From the NCBI GenBank assembly GCA_015061315.1, contig SUWV01000001.1, positions 62,001-126,000 on the forward strand: a DNA stretch of 64,000 nucleotides, in the 5' to 3' direction. Source of the stretch: Lentimicrobiaceae bacterium (GTDB taxonomy: Bacteria; Bacteroidota; Bacteroidia; Bacteroidales; F082). The notes beneath the pieces were generated by a model that was not told the origin of the DNA, searched no databases, and saw only the letters and a program-made list of their open reading frames with translations. Positions 51,848 through 60,817 of the stretch are shown here, piece after piece (position 1 is the stretch's first letter; every line of letters begins with the position of its first letter). The position numbers and the translations under genes were made by a program.

Positions 51848-52669
51848 TCATTTTGATTTACGAGAATACTCTTCCATTCTTAAAATAGCCTTTACATTTC
51901 TGAAAGGAATAAGATTCCTGAACGGAAAAAGCAGTTTTACGACGACGCCAAACCACCATTTATAGTAAACATTGAGTTTGCAGTAAGCTTTTCTGAACTT
52001 AAAATTATATTCTAAAAAAGGCTGAATATTGGAATGTTCTGTTATGGAACGAGAGCCATCGCATACATATTTAAGTTTTTTTCCCCCAAGATAATACTGG
52101 TTCATAGTGTAGAACAGACCGTAGAATGGTTGAGAACAATCATGAAGCGACTCCCATTTACATTTTGCATTATCATATTCACAACTATCAGTCTTTATTG
52201 TATTGACCGAAAAACCGACTATCTCACCAGAAATTTTATTTTCAACACACCAACACTCTTTGTTACCATCATTTTTATATTCATCTATAAGACATTCTAT
52301 GCTATCTTTCGTTGTGTGTCTTAATAAATTATCATAAGATTGTTCAGCAGATATTACAATATTATAAGCTACAGTTCTGAGTTCTTCAAGTGTAATAATT
52401 CTAAAATTGTATATCTTCAATGCTCTTCGAATCTTCTTACGCGTTGATGATGGCAATTCTGAGATATCTTCTAATTTATCTTTTATAATAAACCAAAATG
52501 ATGTTTCTTCTTTTGTATCAAAATCATAAGTATTACGAATCATCCAACCTTTATCTTTCAGAATAGATTTAGCTTCTTCTTTGGGAAGTAGATTTTCCTT
52601 GCTCTCTTCTAAAAATATCCAAGCATTTTTATACAAACGCCACGAACTCTTTCTCTCTAAACCTTTCAT
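51848..52669 (-). CDS. GNAT/FemAB-like protein of polysaccharide cluster
   Basis: 273 residues, not firmly recognised. It has the look of a GNAT-fold acyl- or aminoacyl-transferase: LPSSTRKKIRRALKIYNFRI resembles the R..IR helix of FemAB-like proteins, and NKISGEIVGFSVNT the central strands. No membrane segment except a hydrophobic C-terminal patch. Last gene of the minus-strand surface polysaccharide cluster, so it may N-acylate a sugar. The ATG lies inside an octameric AGGATGAA repeat. Confidence 0.5.
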   Translation of the reverse strand: MKGLERKSSWRLYKNAWIFLEESKENLLPKEEAKSILKDKGWMIRNTYDFDTKEETSFWFIIKDKLEDISELPSSTRKKIRRALKIYNFRIITLEELRTVAYNIVISAEQSYDNLLRHTTKDSIECLIDEYKNDGNKECWCVENKISGEIVGFSVNTIKTDSCEYDNAKCKWESLHDCSQPFYGLFYTMNQYYLGGKKLKYVCDGSRSITEHSNIQPFLEYNFKFRKAYCKLNVYYKWWFGVVVKLLFPFRNLIPFRNVKAILRMEEYSRKSK

Positions 52670-52705
52670 CCTTTCATCCTTTCACCCTTTCAATCTTTCA
52701 CCCTT
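52660..52705. repeat. ATCCTTTC octamer array spanning two gene ends
   Basis: Units ACCTTTC, ATCCTTTC, ATCCTTTC, ACCCTTTC, AATCTTTC, ACCC. It holds the start codon of the GNAT-like gene (52667-52669) and the stop plus last residues (KGERLKG) of the upstream glycosyltransferase. Confidence 0.8.
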
Positions 52706-53467
52706 ACTAACTTTCCTGCGATATACTATTTTTTTATAAACACCAAAAATGAGATTTCCTGCGGTTAAAATTAATGAAGCAACGACATTATTATCTAATT
52801 TCCTAAACATCAGATAATGCCACTTTATTAATTTTAAGTAAGATTGGTGACTTAAAGAATTAGAATGTCTGCGATATTTTGCCAAATTTTCATCAAGCAA
52901 ATAACAATCTGTTTTTTTTGAAACATTTATCCAAAGAGCATATTCTTCATTTATCCTTATGTCGATTGTTTGTATTAATCCTACAAATTCAGCGTCATAC
53001 ATTATTGTTAGACATCCTGGCCAGCAATAGGCGAGCATTTTATGTCTCGTGATTATTTTTGGACCTGTTAATATAACTCCTGTTTCATTAGAATTTTCGT
53101 CAATCTCAGAGTAGTTGGTATAAGAAAAATGACAATTGTTCTCTGTCATATATTCTATCTGTTTCTCGAGTTTATTTGGCAACCAGACATCATCGCTATC
53201 TAAGAATGCGATCCATTTGCCTTTAGCTTTTCTCAATGCCAAATTACGAGAGAATGCCGAGCCTTTATTAATTTCATTTCTCAAATAAATTATTCTGGAA
53301 TCTTTTTCTTGAAAAGAAAGAATAATCTCCGCAGTTTTATCGGTAGAACAATCGTCAACAATTATCATCTCCCAATCTTGATAAGTCTGATTTAGAACAG
53401 ACATAATTGTCTCAGCGATAAATTTCTCACTGTTAAAAGCTGGAGTTATTATTGAGACGAGGTTCAT
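52682..53467 (-). CDS. Family 2 glycosyltransferase
   Basis: 261 residues; NLVSIITPAFNSEKFIAETI, EMIIVDDCSTDKTAEIIL and WIAFLDSDDVWLPNKLEKQI (DxD) define a GT-A inverting transferase, of the kind that adds a sugar to lipid-linked repeat units. C-terminal residues are repeat-encoded. Confidence 0.9.
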   Translation of the reverse strand: MNLVSIITPAFNSEKFIAETIMSVLNQTYQDWEMIIVDDCSTDKTAEIILSFQEKDSRIIYLRNEINKGSAFSRNLALRKAKGKWIAFLDSDDVWLPNKLEKQIEYMTENNCHFSYTNYSEIDENSNETGVILTGPKIITRHKMLAYCWPGCLTIMYDAEFVGLIQTIDIRINEEYALWINVSKKTDCYLLDENLAKYRRHSNSLSHQSYLKLIKWHYLMFRKLDNNVVASLILTAGNLIFGVYKKIVYRRKVSKGERLKG

Positions 53468-53523
53468 TTTTAAATCTGAAAATCTGAGAAACTGAAAGAC
53501 TGAAAATCTGAGAAGTAGTCAAT
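53467..53523. repeat. CTGAAAAT/CTGAGAAA octamer array
   Basis: Units AATCTGAA, AATCTGAG, AAACTGAA, AGACTGAA, AATCTGAG, AAGTAG fill the 58-nt gap between the GT2 start and the sugar transferase stop. Confidence 0.75.
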
Positions 53524-53525
53524 TC

Positions 53526-54128
53526 TCAACGAAATATTGTCTTAAAGATAATCCTAATATCTCCCCAGAAAGTTCTATTGTAATAGTATTCTAAATTAAT
53601 TTTAACTTTATCGGGGTATATTATTTCGTCGTTATATTTCTGAGGGTTATCTACTTTTGCCAACAATTCTTCTTCATTAATATATTTTAGGGAAGCAGGT
53701 CCTGTTATTCCAGGACGGAGTTCGAGGATTTTTCTATCTTCACCTATAAGTTTATCAGCATAACCTGCAACATCTGGACGAGGTCCGACGAGACTCATCT
53801 CTCCTTTTAACACATTGACGAGTTCTACTATTTCATCTAGTTTCGTTTTCCTCAGAAACTTACCAAAAGGTAAAATCCTATCGTCGTTTGCAGTCGTGAC
53901 AAAAACATCGTTATCGTCGCCATCCGATTTCATCGTTCTTATTTTATAAATCTTAAACGGCTTTCCATATTGACCTATTCTTTCTTGTTTAAAGAAAAAG
54001 CTCCCTTTTCCCATGACTATATTATGAATGATAAAGATTATCAGCATAAAAGGAAATAGAATTACTATTCCAATTAATGCCATTATTTTATCAAACAGAT
54101 ATTTTATGAAAAGAGACCCTTTACTCAT
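53526..54128 (-). CDS. Polyprenyl-phosphate sugar phosphotransferase (PglC/WcaJ-like)
   Basis: A 200-residue initiating glycosyl-1-phosphate transferase of the small monotopic type. N-terminal re-entrant helix (~12-32), FFFKQERIGQYGKPFKIYKI, RTMKSDG, and RKTKLDEIVELVNVLKGEMS followed by LVGPRPDV, which contain the catalytic Asp-Glu-type region and phosphate site. Loads the first sugar onto undecaprenyl phosphate at the inner membrane. Confidence 0.93.
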   Translation of the reverse strand: MSKGSLFIKYLFDKIMALIGIVILFPFMLIIFIIHNIVMGKGSFFFKQERIGQYGKPFKIYKIRTMKSDGDDNDVFVTTANDDRILPFGKFLRKTKLDEIVELVNVLKGEMSLVGPRPDVAGYADKLIGEDRKILELRPGITGPASLKYINEEELLAKVDNPQKYNDEIIYPDKVKINLEYYYNRTFWGDIRIIFKTIFR

Positions 54129-54138
54129 TTAAAAATCT

Positions 54139-55620
54139 TTATTTTAAATTGGACAAAGTCTGTTGGCTGTTGTCAGTTGTCTGTTGACAAAAGTTCCCGT
54201 GGAATAACAAGAAATAGAAAAACACGAAGAACATAATTCCCATCTGACGTTCAAGCACCGACTCAAACAATGAGTTAAAAGCGACGATCAGCAATAATGA
54301 GAAAAATACAATGTCGAAGTTTTTGTTCTTAATCCAGAGAAAGATAGGATATATGAAGAAGGTAATCAGCAGAATCAGTCCCATAACACCGACAGCTATT
54401 ATTGTGTCGGAGAATTGGTTGTGGGCGTTGCAATCACTATTTATAGCCACGTTTATATTTATATATGTTGCCAGATTTTCTCTAACAGAATTATAATCGC
54501 AATTATATTTCTCTGCCAGTTCTTCTGCATATTTGAATATTGAATTATTAAGGTTGCCTCCTGACTTCTTATCGATACTATCAAGGCATTTTCTTCTTTC
54601 CTGATCAAAATTGTCAGAAGTTTTTATTGGTTTTATCTTCTGTATTATTTCTTCTTTTTTTCTCAAATAACTATTTAACGTCTCTTCATTTCTGTCGCCC
54701 GCACCTACGCCAAACCAAAACTTATCCATCAGCAAATCTTTATATCCTAAGGTTATGCCGATTCTTCTGTCTTGTTTTTCAATGTTATCAAGATTTGTAA
54801 TGGTTTCTGTAATTCTTTTGATGCTTTTATTGAAAACGATGGAACTGATAATCACTATACATATAATTGTTACACCGACACTTATTCCTAATTTCGTTTC
54901 TTTTTTAACGAAAGTAAGCCAAAACCATATAATGATAAAGATAATTGCGACACAGAGCAGACCTGCTCTTGAACTTGAAAGAGCAATGAAAAGTATCAAT
55001 GTGACTACAGTAAGAATGTTGAATAACTTTAATCCTATTTTATTTTCATTAAATAATTCATAAAAACAGAAACTTATTCCTAAGCAGGAATATATAGATG
55101 TGTAAGAATGATGAATGTATCCAGTACCTTTTTTTAACAAATCTGGTTCATAAAAACGACTTGCTTTCGCTCCTTCAAATATCACATCATACACAGCCCA
55201 AATAAGATTTATCACGAACAATGTCAATATTCCTATGACAAAATAATACATCACGGTTCTGATTCTGTCTTTTGTTAGATATGATAAATTTGATGTCATG
55301 AAGAACAATGGAAAAAGCAAGAATGGCAGTTTCTTTCCTATCTGCACTCTTGCTTCGGCGGTGTTTTCTGAATATAAAAAACTTATCGCATAGATTACCC
55401 AAAATGCGATGAAGATAAAATATGCGAATTTGTTTCTGTATTGTAATTCGTTTTTCTTAAAACCTTCTTCAAAAATTCCTTTTAATATTGTACATACAAA
55501 AAGTCCTATCATGACGTATGTCGCGATTCGCCATGACATAGGAACGAAAAAAGCGAATAATACTAAAAAAATATATTCGCTTAGTTGAAATGGTTTTAAA
55601 CCTTTAAATGACAATAACAT
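54139..55620 (-). CDS. O-antigen ligase/polymerase (Wzy/WaaL-like)
   Basis: A 493-residue membrane protein with about 10-12 helices and a large periplasmic loop (~310-400) after FWFGVGAGDRNEE; HNQFSDTIIAVGVMGLILL is the typical HNxF motif of the O-antigen ligase/polymerase family. The C-terminal tail (FCQQTTDNSQQTLSNLK) is encoded by an octamer repeat. Polymerises or ligates the polysaccharide. Confidence 0.88.
   Translation of the reverse strand: MLLSFKGLKPFQLSEYIFLVLFAFFVPMSWRIATYVMIGLFVCTILKGIFEEGFKKNELQYRNKFAYFIFIAFWVIYAISFLYSENTAEARVQIGKKLPFLLFPLFFMTSNLSYLTKDRIRTVMYYFVIGILTLFVINLIWAVYDVIFEGAKASRFYEPDLLKKGTGYIHHSYTSIYSCLGISFCFYELFNENKIGLKLFNILTVVTLILFIALSSSRAGLLCVAIIFIIIWFWLTFVKKETKLGISVGVTIICIVIISSIVFNKSIKRITETITNLDNIEKQDRRIGITLGYKDLLMDKFWFGVGAGDRNEETLNSYLRKKEEIIQKIKPIKTSDNFDQERRKCLDSIDKKSGGNLNNSIFKYAEELAEKYNCDYNSVRENLATYININVAINSDCNAHNQFSDTIIAVGVMGLILLITFFIYPIFLWIKNKNFDIVFFSLLLIVAFNSLFESVLERQMGIMFFVFFYFLLFHGNFCQQTTDNSQQTLSNLK
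54146..54192. repeat. CTGTTGTC-type octamer repeat encoding the Wzy-like tail
   Basis: Units GTCTGTTG, GCTGTTGT, CAGTTGTC, TGTTGAC. Read in frame as the last ~15 residues of the ligase-like gene. Confidence 0.65.
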
Positions 55621-55623
55621 CTT

Positions 55624-57267
55624 TTAAAAATCGTAATATTTTCTGTCTAATGTCGTTCTGATTCCAAAACTGATAATAAAGTCGTTTATATTATCAAGTC
55701 CTTCAATCTTCTGATTTCTATGTGTTACCTCAGCAAAGACATTGAGATTATATGAAGGATTAACTAACCACGATACAACAAAATTATTCATCATCAATGT
55801 ATTCAGTTCTCCAGTTAGCATATAATGTCCGTAATATGGTTTGTCGTAGCCTTCAATCTGATAATAGTCGTAATAATTCTGATATATGTCGTGACCGTAA
55901 TATTGGAACTCGCCATCTTCTGTTGTAATGTCATCACCCCATTGACCGAAGTTCATCTTATATTGGAAATAGAAACGCTTGTAATTGTATTGCGCTCTCG
56001 CTACTATTTCATAGAAGTTGGCTCCCCAAGGATGGGCGAGCGGTTGGTTGAGATGCGCATAATTATCTTCTCCATCATAATGTGAATACATATAAGGTCT
56101 TACCATATTAAACTCTCCCTGAAGGAAAAGATTCTTCACATTGAAACAATCGAAGCTTTTCACACCGAACTGATAAGATTGTTTATTAGCCCAATAGCCA
56201 TTGCCTCCGATAAATTCCTTCACTGTCATTTCATCCAAAACGAATTGTGCGTAGAAGGTAGTATGTTTTCCAGCGATGAAACTCGCCGTTGCTCCGAGCA
56301 ATGCGTTATCGGGAGAAGTACCGACGTAATAGTCTGTCGTTCTCAAGAATATAATTGGATTTATGTATTGAAAATCCAAACCTCTTCTCACGCCGTTCTC
56401 ATCCTGACCTTTACAAACCATAGCGTCGAAAAGTCCTAAGTTGAGACGTTTGGTAACAGCCCAATCCAAATAATGTATCACAATATTTTTTCTCGCGAAA
56501 GTATCGTCGTCTAAAACGCGACGTTTGTCCGACATCTGAGAATATAGGCAGGTGTATTGAATATTCCAAATATCGGCAGTGAGTTTTACGTAAGGATAAG
56601 CGAAAGCATTGTCAGACAATATCAATGAACGATAGCCATCACCAATGAAATTCTTACCGTAGCCGAGAGTTCCATTAAGCCAATACATAGGACGTAATGA
56701 GATATATGCAGAAGCGTTGGCATAATCGAAGCCTGTCTCTTTAAATTTTCTGGCGTGACCTTGTCCAGGAATAACTTTATTTACATTCGCAAAATCTGTA
56801 ATATAATCAGGGAAGACAGCTTGATTCTCTCTTAGGTTAGTATAAAAAGCAAAGTTATCTCCAATTGTTCCTTTCACTTCAGCACCGCGAGTATTTACCC
56901 AAGTGCTTTTGCTTCCGTCTTTACCGACTTGAAAATCAACGATGGGATTGATACCAATATAGAAATCGTCGGTTTTTGTTCCTATAAAATCTGTATTAAA
57001 GATAGAATTCCAAACTATGTTTTTCCACTTCTTATTATAATTCTTAACTATAAACTGTGATTTATTAAGGCTGTCTAAGTCAAGAATATCTTTAAACTGA
57101 TATTCCGACCATGACTTCATCGAGGTATGAAAACGATAGTCTGAACTGTAGGCTGCCGTCTGTATCTCCATCTCATAATCATCGTTTAACGGAATGAGAA
57201 GTTCTTGTGAGTAAGAATATGTTGCAGTCAGCAGACATATTAATAGTGTGTATATAATTTTTTTCAT
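55624..57267 (-). CDS. Wzi-like capsule assembly outer-membrane protein
   Basis: 547 residues; signal peptide ending TYSYSQ. Predicted beta-barrel: many alternating strands with aromatic girdles (LNGTLGYGKNFIGDGYRSLI, NFGQWGDDIT, FIISFGIRTTLDRKYYDF), ending in Phe. GKNFIGDGYRSL resembles the Wzi family of surface attachment barrels. Likely anchors or exports the polysaccharide at the outer membrane. Confidence 0.82.
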   Translation of the reverse strand: MKKIIYTLLICLLTATYSYSQELLIPLNDDYEMEIQTAAYSSDYRFHTSMKSWSEYQFKDILDLDSLNKSQFIVKNYNKKWKNIVWNSIFNTDFIGTKTDDFYIGINPIVDFQVGKDGSKSTWVNTRGAEVKGTIGDNFAFYTNLRENQAVFPDYITDFANVNKVIPGQGHARKFKETGFDYANASAYISLRPMYWLNGTLGYGKNFIGDGYRSLILSDNAFAYPYVKLTADIWNIQYTCLYSQMSDKRRVLDDDTFARKNIVIHYLDWAVTKRLNLGLFDAMVCKGQDENGVRRGLDFQYINPIIFLRTTDYYVGTSPDNALLGATASFIAGKHTTFYAQFVLDEMTVKEFIGGNGYWANKQSYQFGVKSFDCFNVKNLFLQGEFNMVRPYMYSHYDGEDNYAHLNQPLAHPWGANFYEIVARAQYNYKRFYFQYKMNFGQWGDDITTEDGEFQYYGHDIYQNYYDYYQIEGYDKPYYGHYMLTGELNTLMMNNFVVSWLVNPSYNLNVFAEVTHRNQKIEGLDNINDFIISFGIRTTLDRKYYDF

Positions 57268-57270
57268 AGT

Positions 57271-59217
57271 TTAATTTTCTTTCTTATCTAAGCAAGAGTA
57301 GATAGAATTATTGCTGATGAATTCAGGGACGATGTTTTTCATCTGAGCCACTATTTTGAAATCATCGCAGGTTGGTATCAGGTTGATGAGAGTGTCTATT
57401 TTTTCGTTCACTTCCTCTTCCGTATAGCGACGTACCTTTGCTCTCATGATTTTCGCATGTTCTGTCGGTATTGTATTTTCTTTGGTAGAGAGCAATTCTT
57501 CATATAGTTTTTCGCCAGGTCTCAACCCAGTTATCTCAATTTCAATATTTTGTTTATGTGAAAGTTTTATCATCTTCTTAGCGAGATCATAAATCTTAAC
57601 AGGCTCACCCATGTCGAAAACGAAGATGTCTTCTTTTTCTCCCATCACGCCAGCTTCAAGGACGAGGCTACAAGCTTCTGGTATCGTCATGAAGTAACGT
57701 ATGATGTTTCTGTCTGTAACAGTAAGTGGTCCGCCGTAAGCCAATTGCTTTTTGAATAACGGGATGACGGAACCGTTAGAACCCAGCACATTACCGAAAC
57801 GCGTTGTAACAAATGAAGTCTTTTCAGCTTTACGGCTTTGAGTATATATCTCCGCAATACGTTTTGTTGCACCCATCACGTTTGTTGGGTTGACAGCTTT
57901 GTCGGTTGATACCATCACGAATTTCTCCACCTCGAACTCTATTGCCAAGTCAGCCACGTTTTTAGTTCCTAAAACATTGACGAATACGGCTTCGTAAGGA
58001 AATTCTTCCATGAGAGGAACGTGTTTGTAAGCTGCCGCATGATATACAATCTGAGGCTGATGTTTAGAAAACACCTCTCTCATCTTAACATTATCCTTAA
58101 CGTTTCCAATTACAAATTCCATTGGGACGTTGAAAGAACGATAAGGTTCATTGTTTCTAAGTTCAAACTGAATGTCATATAACGGCGACTCGGCTTGATC
58201 TAAAAGGATAAGTTTCTTAGGTTTATAATGAAGAACCTGACGGCAAATCTCGCTACCTATTGAACCAGCAGCACCTGTCACCATAACGACTTTGCCTTTG
58301 AGACCTTCTGTGACATTTTCTTTACCAAGCACTATAGGCTCTCTTCCTAACAAATCTTCAATCTTAATATCTTCAATTTGATTAGCTGTAAGGTCGTTGT
58401 CGATCCAATTGTTAAGATGAGGAACAGATTTTATTACAAGTCCCAAGTTGATGATTTCATTGATGATTTTTGTTCTTTGTTCTTTGCTTACACTTGGTAA
58501 GGCGAGTATAATAGTTTGGATATTATTTTTAGATATATAATCTTGATTAAGTATTTTTGAAGGCTTATACACAGGTACGCCGTTAATTGTTTTTCCCACC
58601 TTACTACTAGAGTCATCGGCGAAAGCCACAATGTCGTAGTAGCAAGAAGTATCCTGTTTGAGAGCTTTTTTTGTTATTATACCGGCATCGCCAGCGCCGT
58701 ATATTATTGTCTTTATAGGGTCTTGCTTATGACTAATATTCTCGTTATAGATACGTCTTATTATCAATCTGGAAATGGTCATGAATATAAAAACCAACAT
58801 TGATACGAAGCATACTTCGGTGTGTGATAGGAACCATTTCTGAACAATAAACATGTTTGATGGATCAATAAAACGAACCACGATGGTTTTTGTCATGAAA
58901 GCTAAAATGAAAGTCCCCAAACAAACAAAACCTATTTTTTTAACATCTCCGAATCCGCTATATCTTACGAGACCTTGATACGAACCAAAAATAAATGAGT
59001 TGATTAAAAATGCTACGAATAAAGGTAACATGTGTATCAGCTCATATTGAAAATTAAGATATTCAATATTGTAAATATATTTTATAAGGACATATATCCA
59101 AAATGATATGAAAAATAAGAAGCAGTCAAACAGAAGTACTAACCATTTTGAAAATGACTGTGGAGCGTATCTGCCTTTAAATAGAGCCAACACCAATTTT
59201 TTTACTAATCTTTTCAT
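57271..59217 (-). CDS. Nucleoside-diphosphate-sugar 4,6-dehydratase (PglF/WbpM-like)
   Basis: 648 residues: four N-terminal membrane helices (~20-125), a Rossmann-like CoA/NAD-binding domain (~165-275), and an SDR domain with VVMVTGAAGSIGSEICRQ and MVSTDKAVNPTNVMGATKR. In that last block Met replaces the SDR Tyr before Lys, as is usual for the UDP-GlcNAc 4,6-dehydratases of this class. Makes UDP-4-keto-6-deoxy-GlcNAc; its partner aminotransferase is probably the DegT protein at 61987. Confidence 0.94.
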   Translation of the reverse strand: MKRLVKKLVLALFKGRYAPQSFSKWLVLLFDCFLFFISFWIYVLIKYIYNIEYLNFQYELIHMLPLFVAFLINSFIFGSYQGLVRYSGFGDVKKIGFVCLGTFILAFMTKTIVVRFIDPSNMFIVQKWFLSHTEVCFVSMLVFIFMTISRLIIRRIYNENISHKQDPIKTIIYGAGDAGIITKKALKQDTSCYYDIVAFADDSSSKVGKTINGVPVYKPSKILNQDYISKNNIQTIILALPSVSKEQRTKIINEIINLGLVIKSVPHLNNWIDNDLTANQIEDIKIEDLLGREPIVLGKENVTEGLKGKVVMVTGAAGSIGSEICRQVLHYKPKKLILLDQAESPLYDIQFELRNNEPYRSFNVPMEFVIGNVKDNVKMREVFSKHQPQIVYHAAAYKHVPLMEEFPYEAVFVNVLGTKNVADLAIEFEVEKFVMVSTDKAVNPTNVMGATKRIAEIYTQSRKAEKTSFVTTRFGNVLGSNGSVIPLFKKQLAYGGPLTVTDRNIIRYFMTIPEACSLVLEAGVMGEKEDIFVFDMGEPVKIYDLAKKMIKLSHKQNIEIEITGLRPGEKLYEELLSTKENTIPTEHAKIMRAKVRRYTEEEVNEKIDTLINLIPTCDDFKIVAQMKNIVPEFISNNSIYSCLDKKEN

Positions 59218-59259
59218 ATTTTAATCTTTGTTTTTATCGACAAGTATAACTTCGTAAAT

Positions 59260-60342
59260 TTATTTTTGCCAGTCTTTAATATGCTGTTCTTCTTCTTTTT
59301 TACAAATCAGAAGAGTGTTGTCGCTTTCAGCAACGATGAAATTGTCTAATCCTTGTATCACGACTTTACGTTCTGAAGGTGTATGTATTACACAATTTTT
59401 ACAATCAATAAGATTGATGTTTTGTCCAACCGAAGCGTTATTGTTTTCGTCTTGTTCGAGATGAGTGTAAAGACTTCCCCATGTGCCGAGGTCGCTCCAT
59501 CCGAAGTCGGCCGGATAGACATAAACCTCTTTAGATTTTTCCATCACAGCATAGTCTATCGAGATATTAGGACATGTTGGGAAATATTGATTTATGATTT
59601 CCTGTTCTTTATCTGAATAGAAATAAGGTTCTATCTTATCGAAGACTGAAGTCAATTCCGGGACTAAGGCAGTGATAGTATTGACTACCATTTTAGCGTT
59701 CCAGATGAAGATGCCAGCGTTCCAATAGTAGCCGCCTTCAGCAAGATAAGATTTCGCGGTTTCAAGATTCGGTTTTTCTTTAAATGCCTCTACTTTATGA
59801 ATTGATTCAGACGTTAGTCTCTGCGTCTCTACTTGTTGACTCGTTGTCTCGTTGCCTTGTAGACTCTTAATATATCCATACCCTGTTTCCGGACGAGTTG
59901 GCATCATTCCTAATGTAAGAATAGCTTCGCGATTCTCGGTAAATTCCAAAGAATTTTTGATGACATTTCTGAAAGTATTTACGTCGAGGACAATATGATC
60001 GGCTGGAGAGAACACGAGATTTGCTTCAGGATATTTAGCATAAATCTTACGGGCCACATATTCTATGCAAGGAGCGGTGTTTCTCATGCAAGGCTCCAAA
60101 AGTATTTGAGACTCAGGAATACATGGGAGTTGTTCTCTTACTATATTTTTATACTTCTCTGAAGTTACTATCCAAACGTTTTCAATTGGGATCACTGTCT
60201 CGAAACGTTCTACAGTAAGTTGAATAAGAGATTTACCAATGCCGAGAACATCGATAAATTGTTTAGGCTTTTCTGGTGTACTCATCGGCCAAAAACGAGA
60301 GCCGACGCCACCAGCCATTATGATAAGGTGATTTTTGTTCAT
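59260..60342 (-). CDS. manC: Mannose-1-phosphate guanylyltransferase with in-frame repeat insertion
   Basis: 360 residues; makes GDP-mannose from GTP and mannose-1-P. N-terminal HLIIMAGGVGSRFWPMSTP and KPKQFIDVLG, FSPADHIVL, RPETGYGYIK and KVEAFKEKPNLETA are diagnostic. Between GYGYIK and HKVEAF lie about 17 extra residues (SLQGNETTSQQVETQRL) encoded by an octamer repeat at 59813-59867 that closely matches the intergenic repeat at 11932-11970. Frame is kept. The insert falls in a surface loop region of the family, so function may be retained. Confidence 0.92.
   Translation of the reverse strand: MNKNHLIIMAGGVGSRFWPMSTPEKPKQFIDVLGIGKSLIQLTVERFETVIPIENVWIVTSEKYKNIVREQLPCIPESQILLEPCMRNTAPCIEYVARKIYAKYPEANLVFSPADHIVLDVNTFRNVIKNSLEFTENREAILTLGMMPTRPETGYGYIKSLQGNETTSQQVETQRLTSESIHKVEAFKEKPNLETAKSYLAEGGYYWNAGIFIWNAKMVVNTITALVPELTSVFDKIEPYFYSDKEQEIINQYFPTCPNISIDYAVMEKSKEVYVYPADFGWSDLGTWGSLYTHLEQDENNNASVGQNINLIDCKNCVIHTPSERKVVIQGLDNFIVAESDNTLLICKKEEEQHIKDWQK
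59813..59867. repeat. Octamer repeat inside the manC CDS
   Basis: Plus-strand units TAGTCTCTG, CGTCTCTA, CTTGTTGA, CTCGTTGT, CTCGTTGC, CTTGTAGA, CTC. On the coding strand it reads CTACAAGGCAACGAGACAAC..., almost the same as CTACAAGACAACGAGACAAC at 11939-11958. Confidence 0.85.
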
Positions 60343-60345
60343 TTT

Positions 60346-60669
60346 TTAAAATATTCTCTCCATCCTTTGCCATTTCTCATCGGAGCGAGCGTCGGCACGA
60401 CATCCTTGAAACTGCGCCACGTATGCTTCCCATTCAGCCTGACGAGGAAGAGTAGCGAGTCGAGCCATATCACGTTCCCAATCGAAGTCATCGACAGTGT
60501 CGCATATCATAAAGAGCAGATTATCTTTAATAAAAATCTGCATATCTAAGATTCCAACCTCACGTTGACCTTCAATTATTTCTGGCCAAACATGAGAATG
60601 GACTTCAACGTATTTCTTTATCAACTCAGTGTCATTGACGAGCGTTAGGGTTTGGCAATAGCGTTTCAT
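60346..60669 (-). CDS. L-rhamnose/L-fucose mutarotase-like protein
   Basis: 107 residues from the ATG at 60669 (MKRYCQTLTLVND). EVHSHVWPEIIEGQREVGI, DTVDDFDWERDMARLATLP, and the terminal WQRMERIF match the RhaM/DUF718 mutarotase family (His and Trp pair). It interconverts alpha and beta anomers of a 6-deoxyhexose. It sits 2 nt before manC and 149 nt after a nucleotidyltransferase-kinase fusion that would need a defined anomer. Specificity (rhamnose or fucose) is not resolved. Confidence 0.85.
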   Translation of the reverse strand: MKRYCQTLTLVNDTELIKKYVEVHSHVWPEIIEGQREVGILDMQIFIKDNLLFMICDTVDDFDWERDMARLATLPRQAEWEAYVAQFQGCRADARSDEKWQRMERIF

Positions 60670-60815
60670 ATTTTTAAAGTTTATAGTGTATAGTTGATAG
60701 TTTATAGTAGTTGTAAAGTTTATAGTTGATAAGTTGCTGCTAAGATAAACTTTTAAACTTAACAAATTTCAACTTGCGAACTTCTATTAACTATAAACTA
60801 TTAACTATGAACTTT
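60670..60815. repeat. TTTATAGTT/TAACTATAAAC repeat block
   Basis: Degenerate units GTTTATAG, TGTATAGT, TGATAGTT, TATAGTAG, and inverse TAACTATAAAC, CTATTAACTATG fill the gap upstream of the mutarotase. It keeps an open frame upstream of the gene, creating a false N-terminal extension. Confidence 0.7.
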
Positions 60816-60817
60816 TC

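Noticed and set aside
60670-60765. N-terminal extension of the mutarotase by 32 codons
   Set aside because: The extension is read through a TTTATAGTT-type repeat, has no homology, and a good ATG with the family N-terminus (MKRYCQ) lies at 60669.
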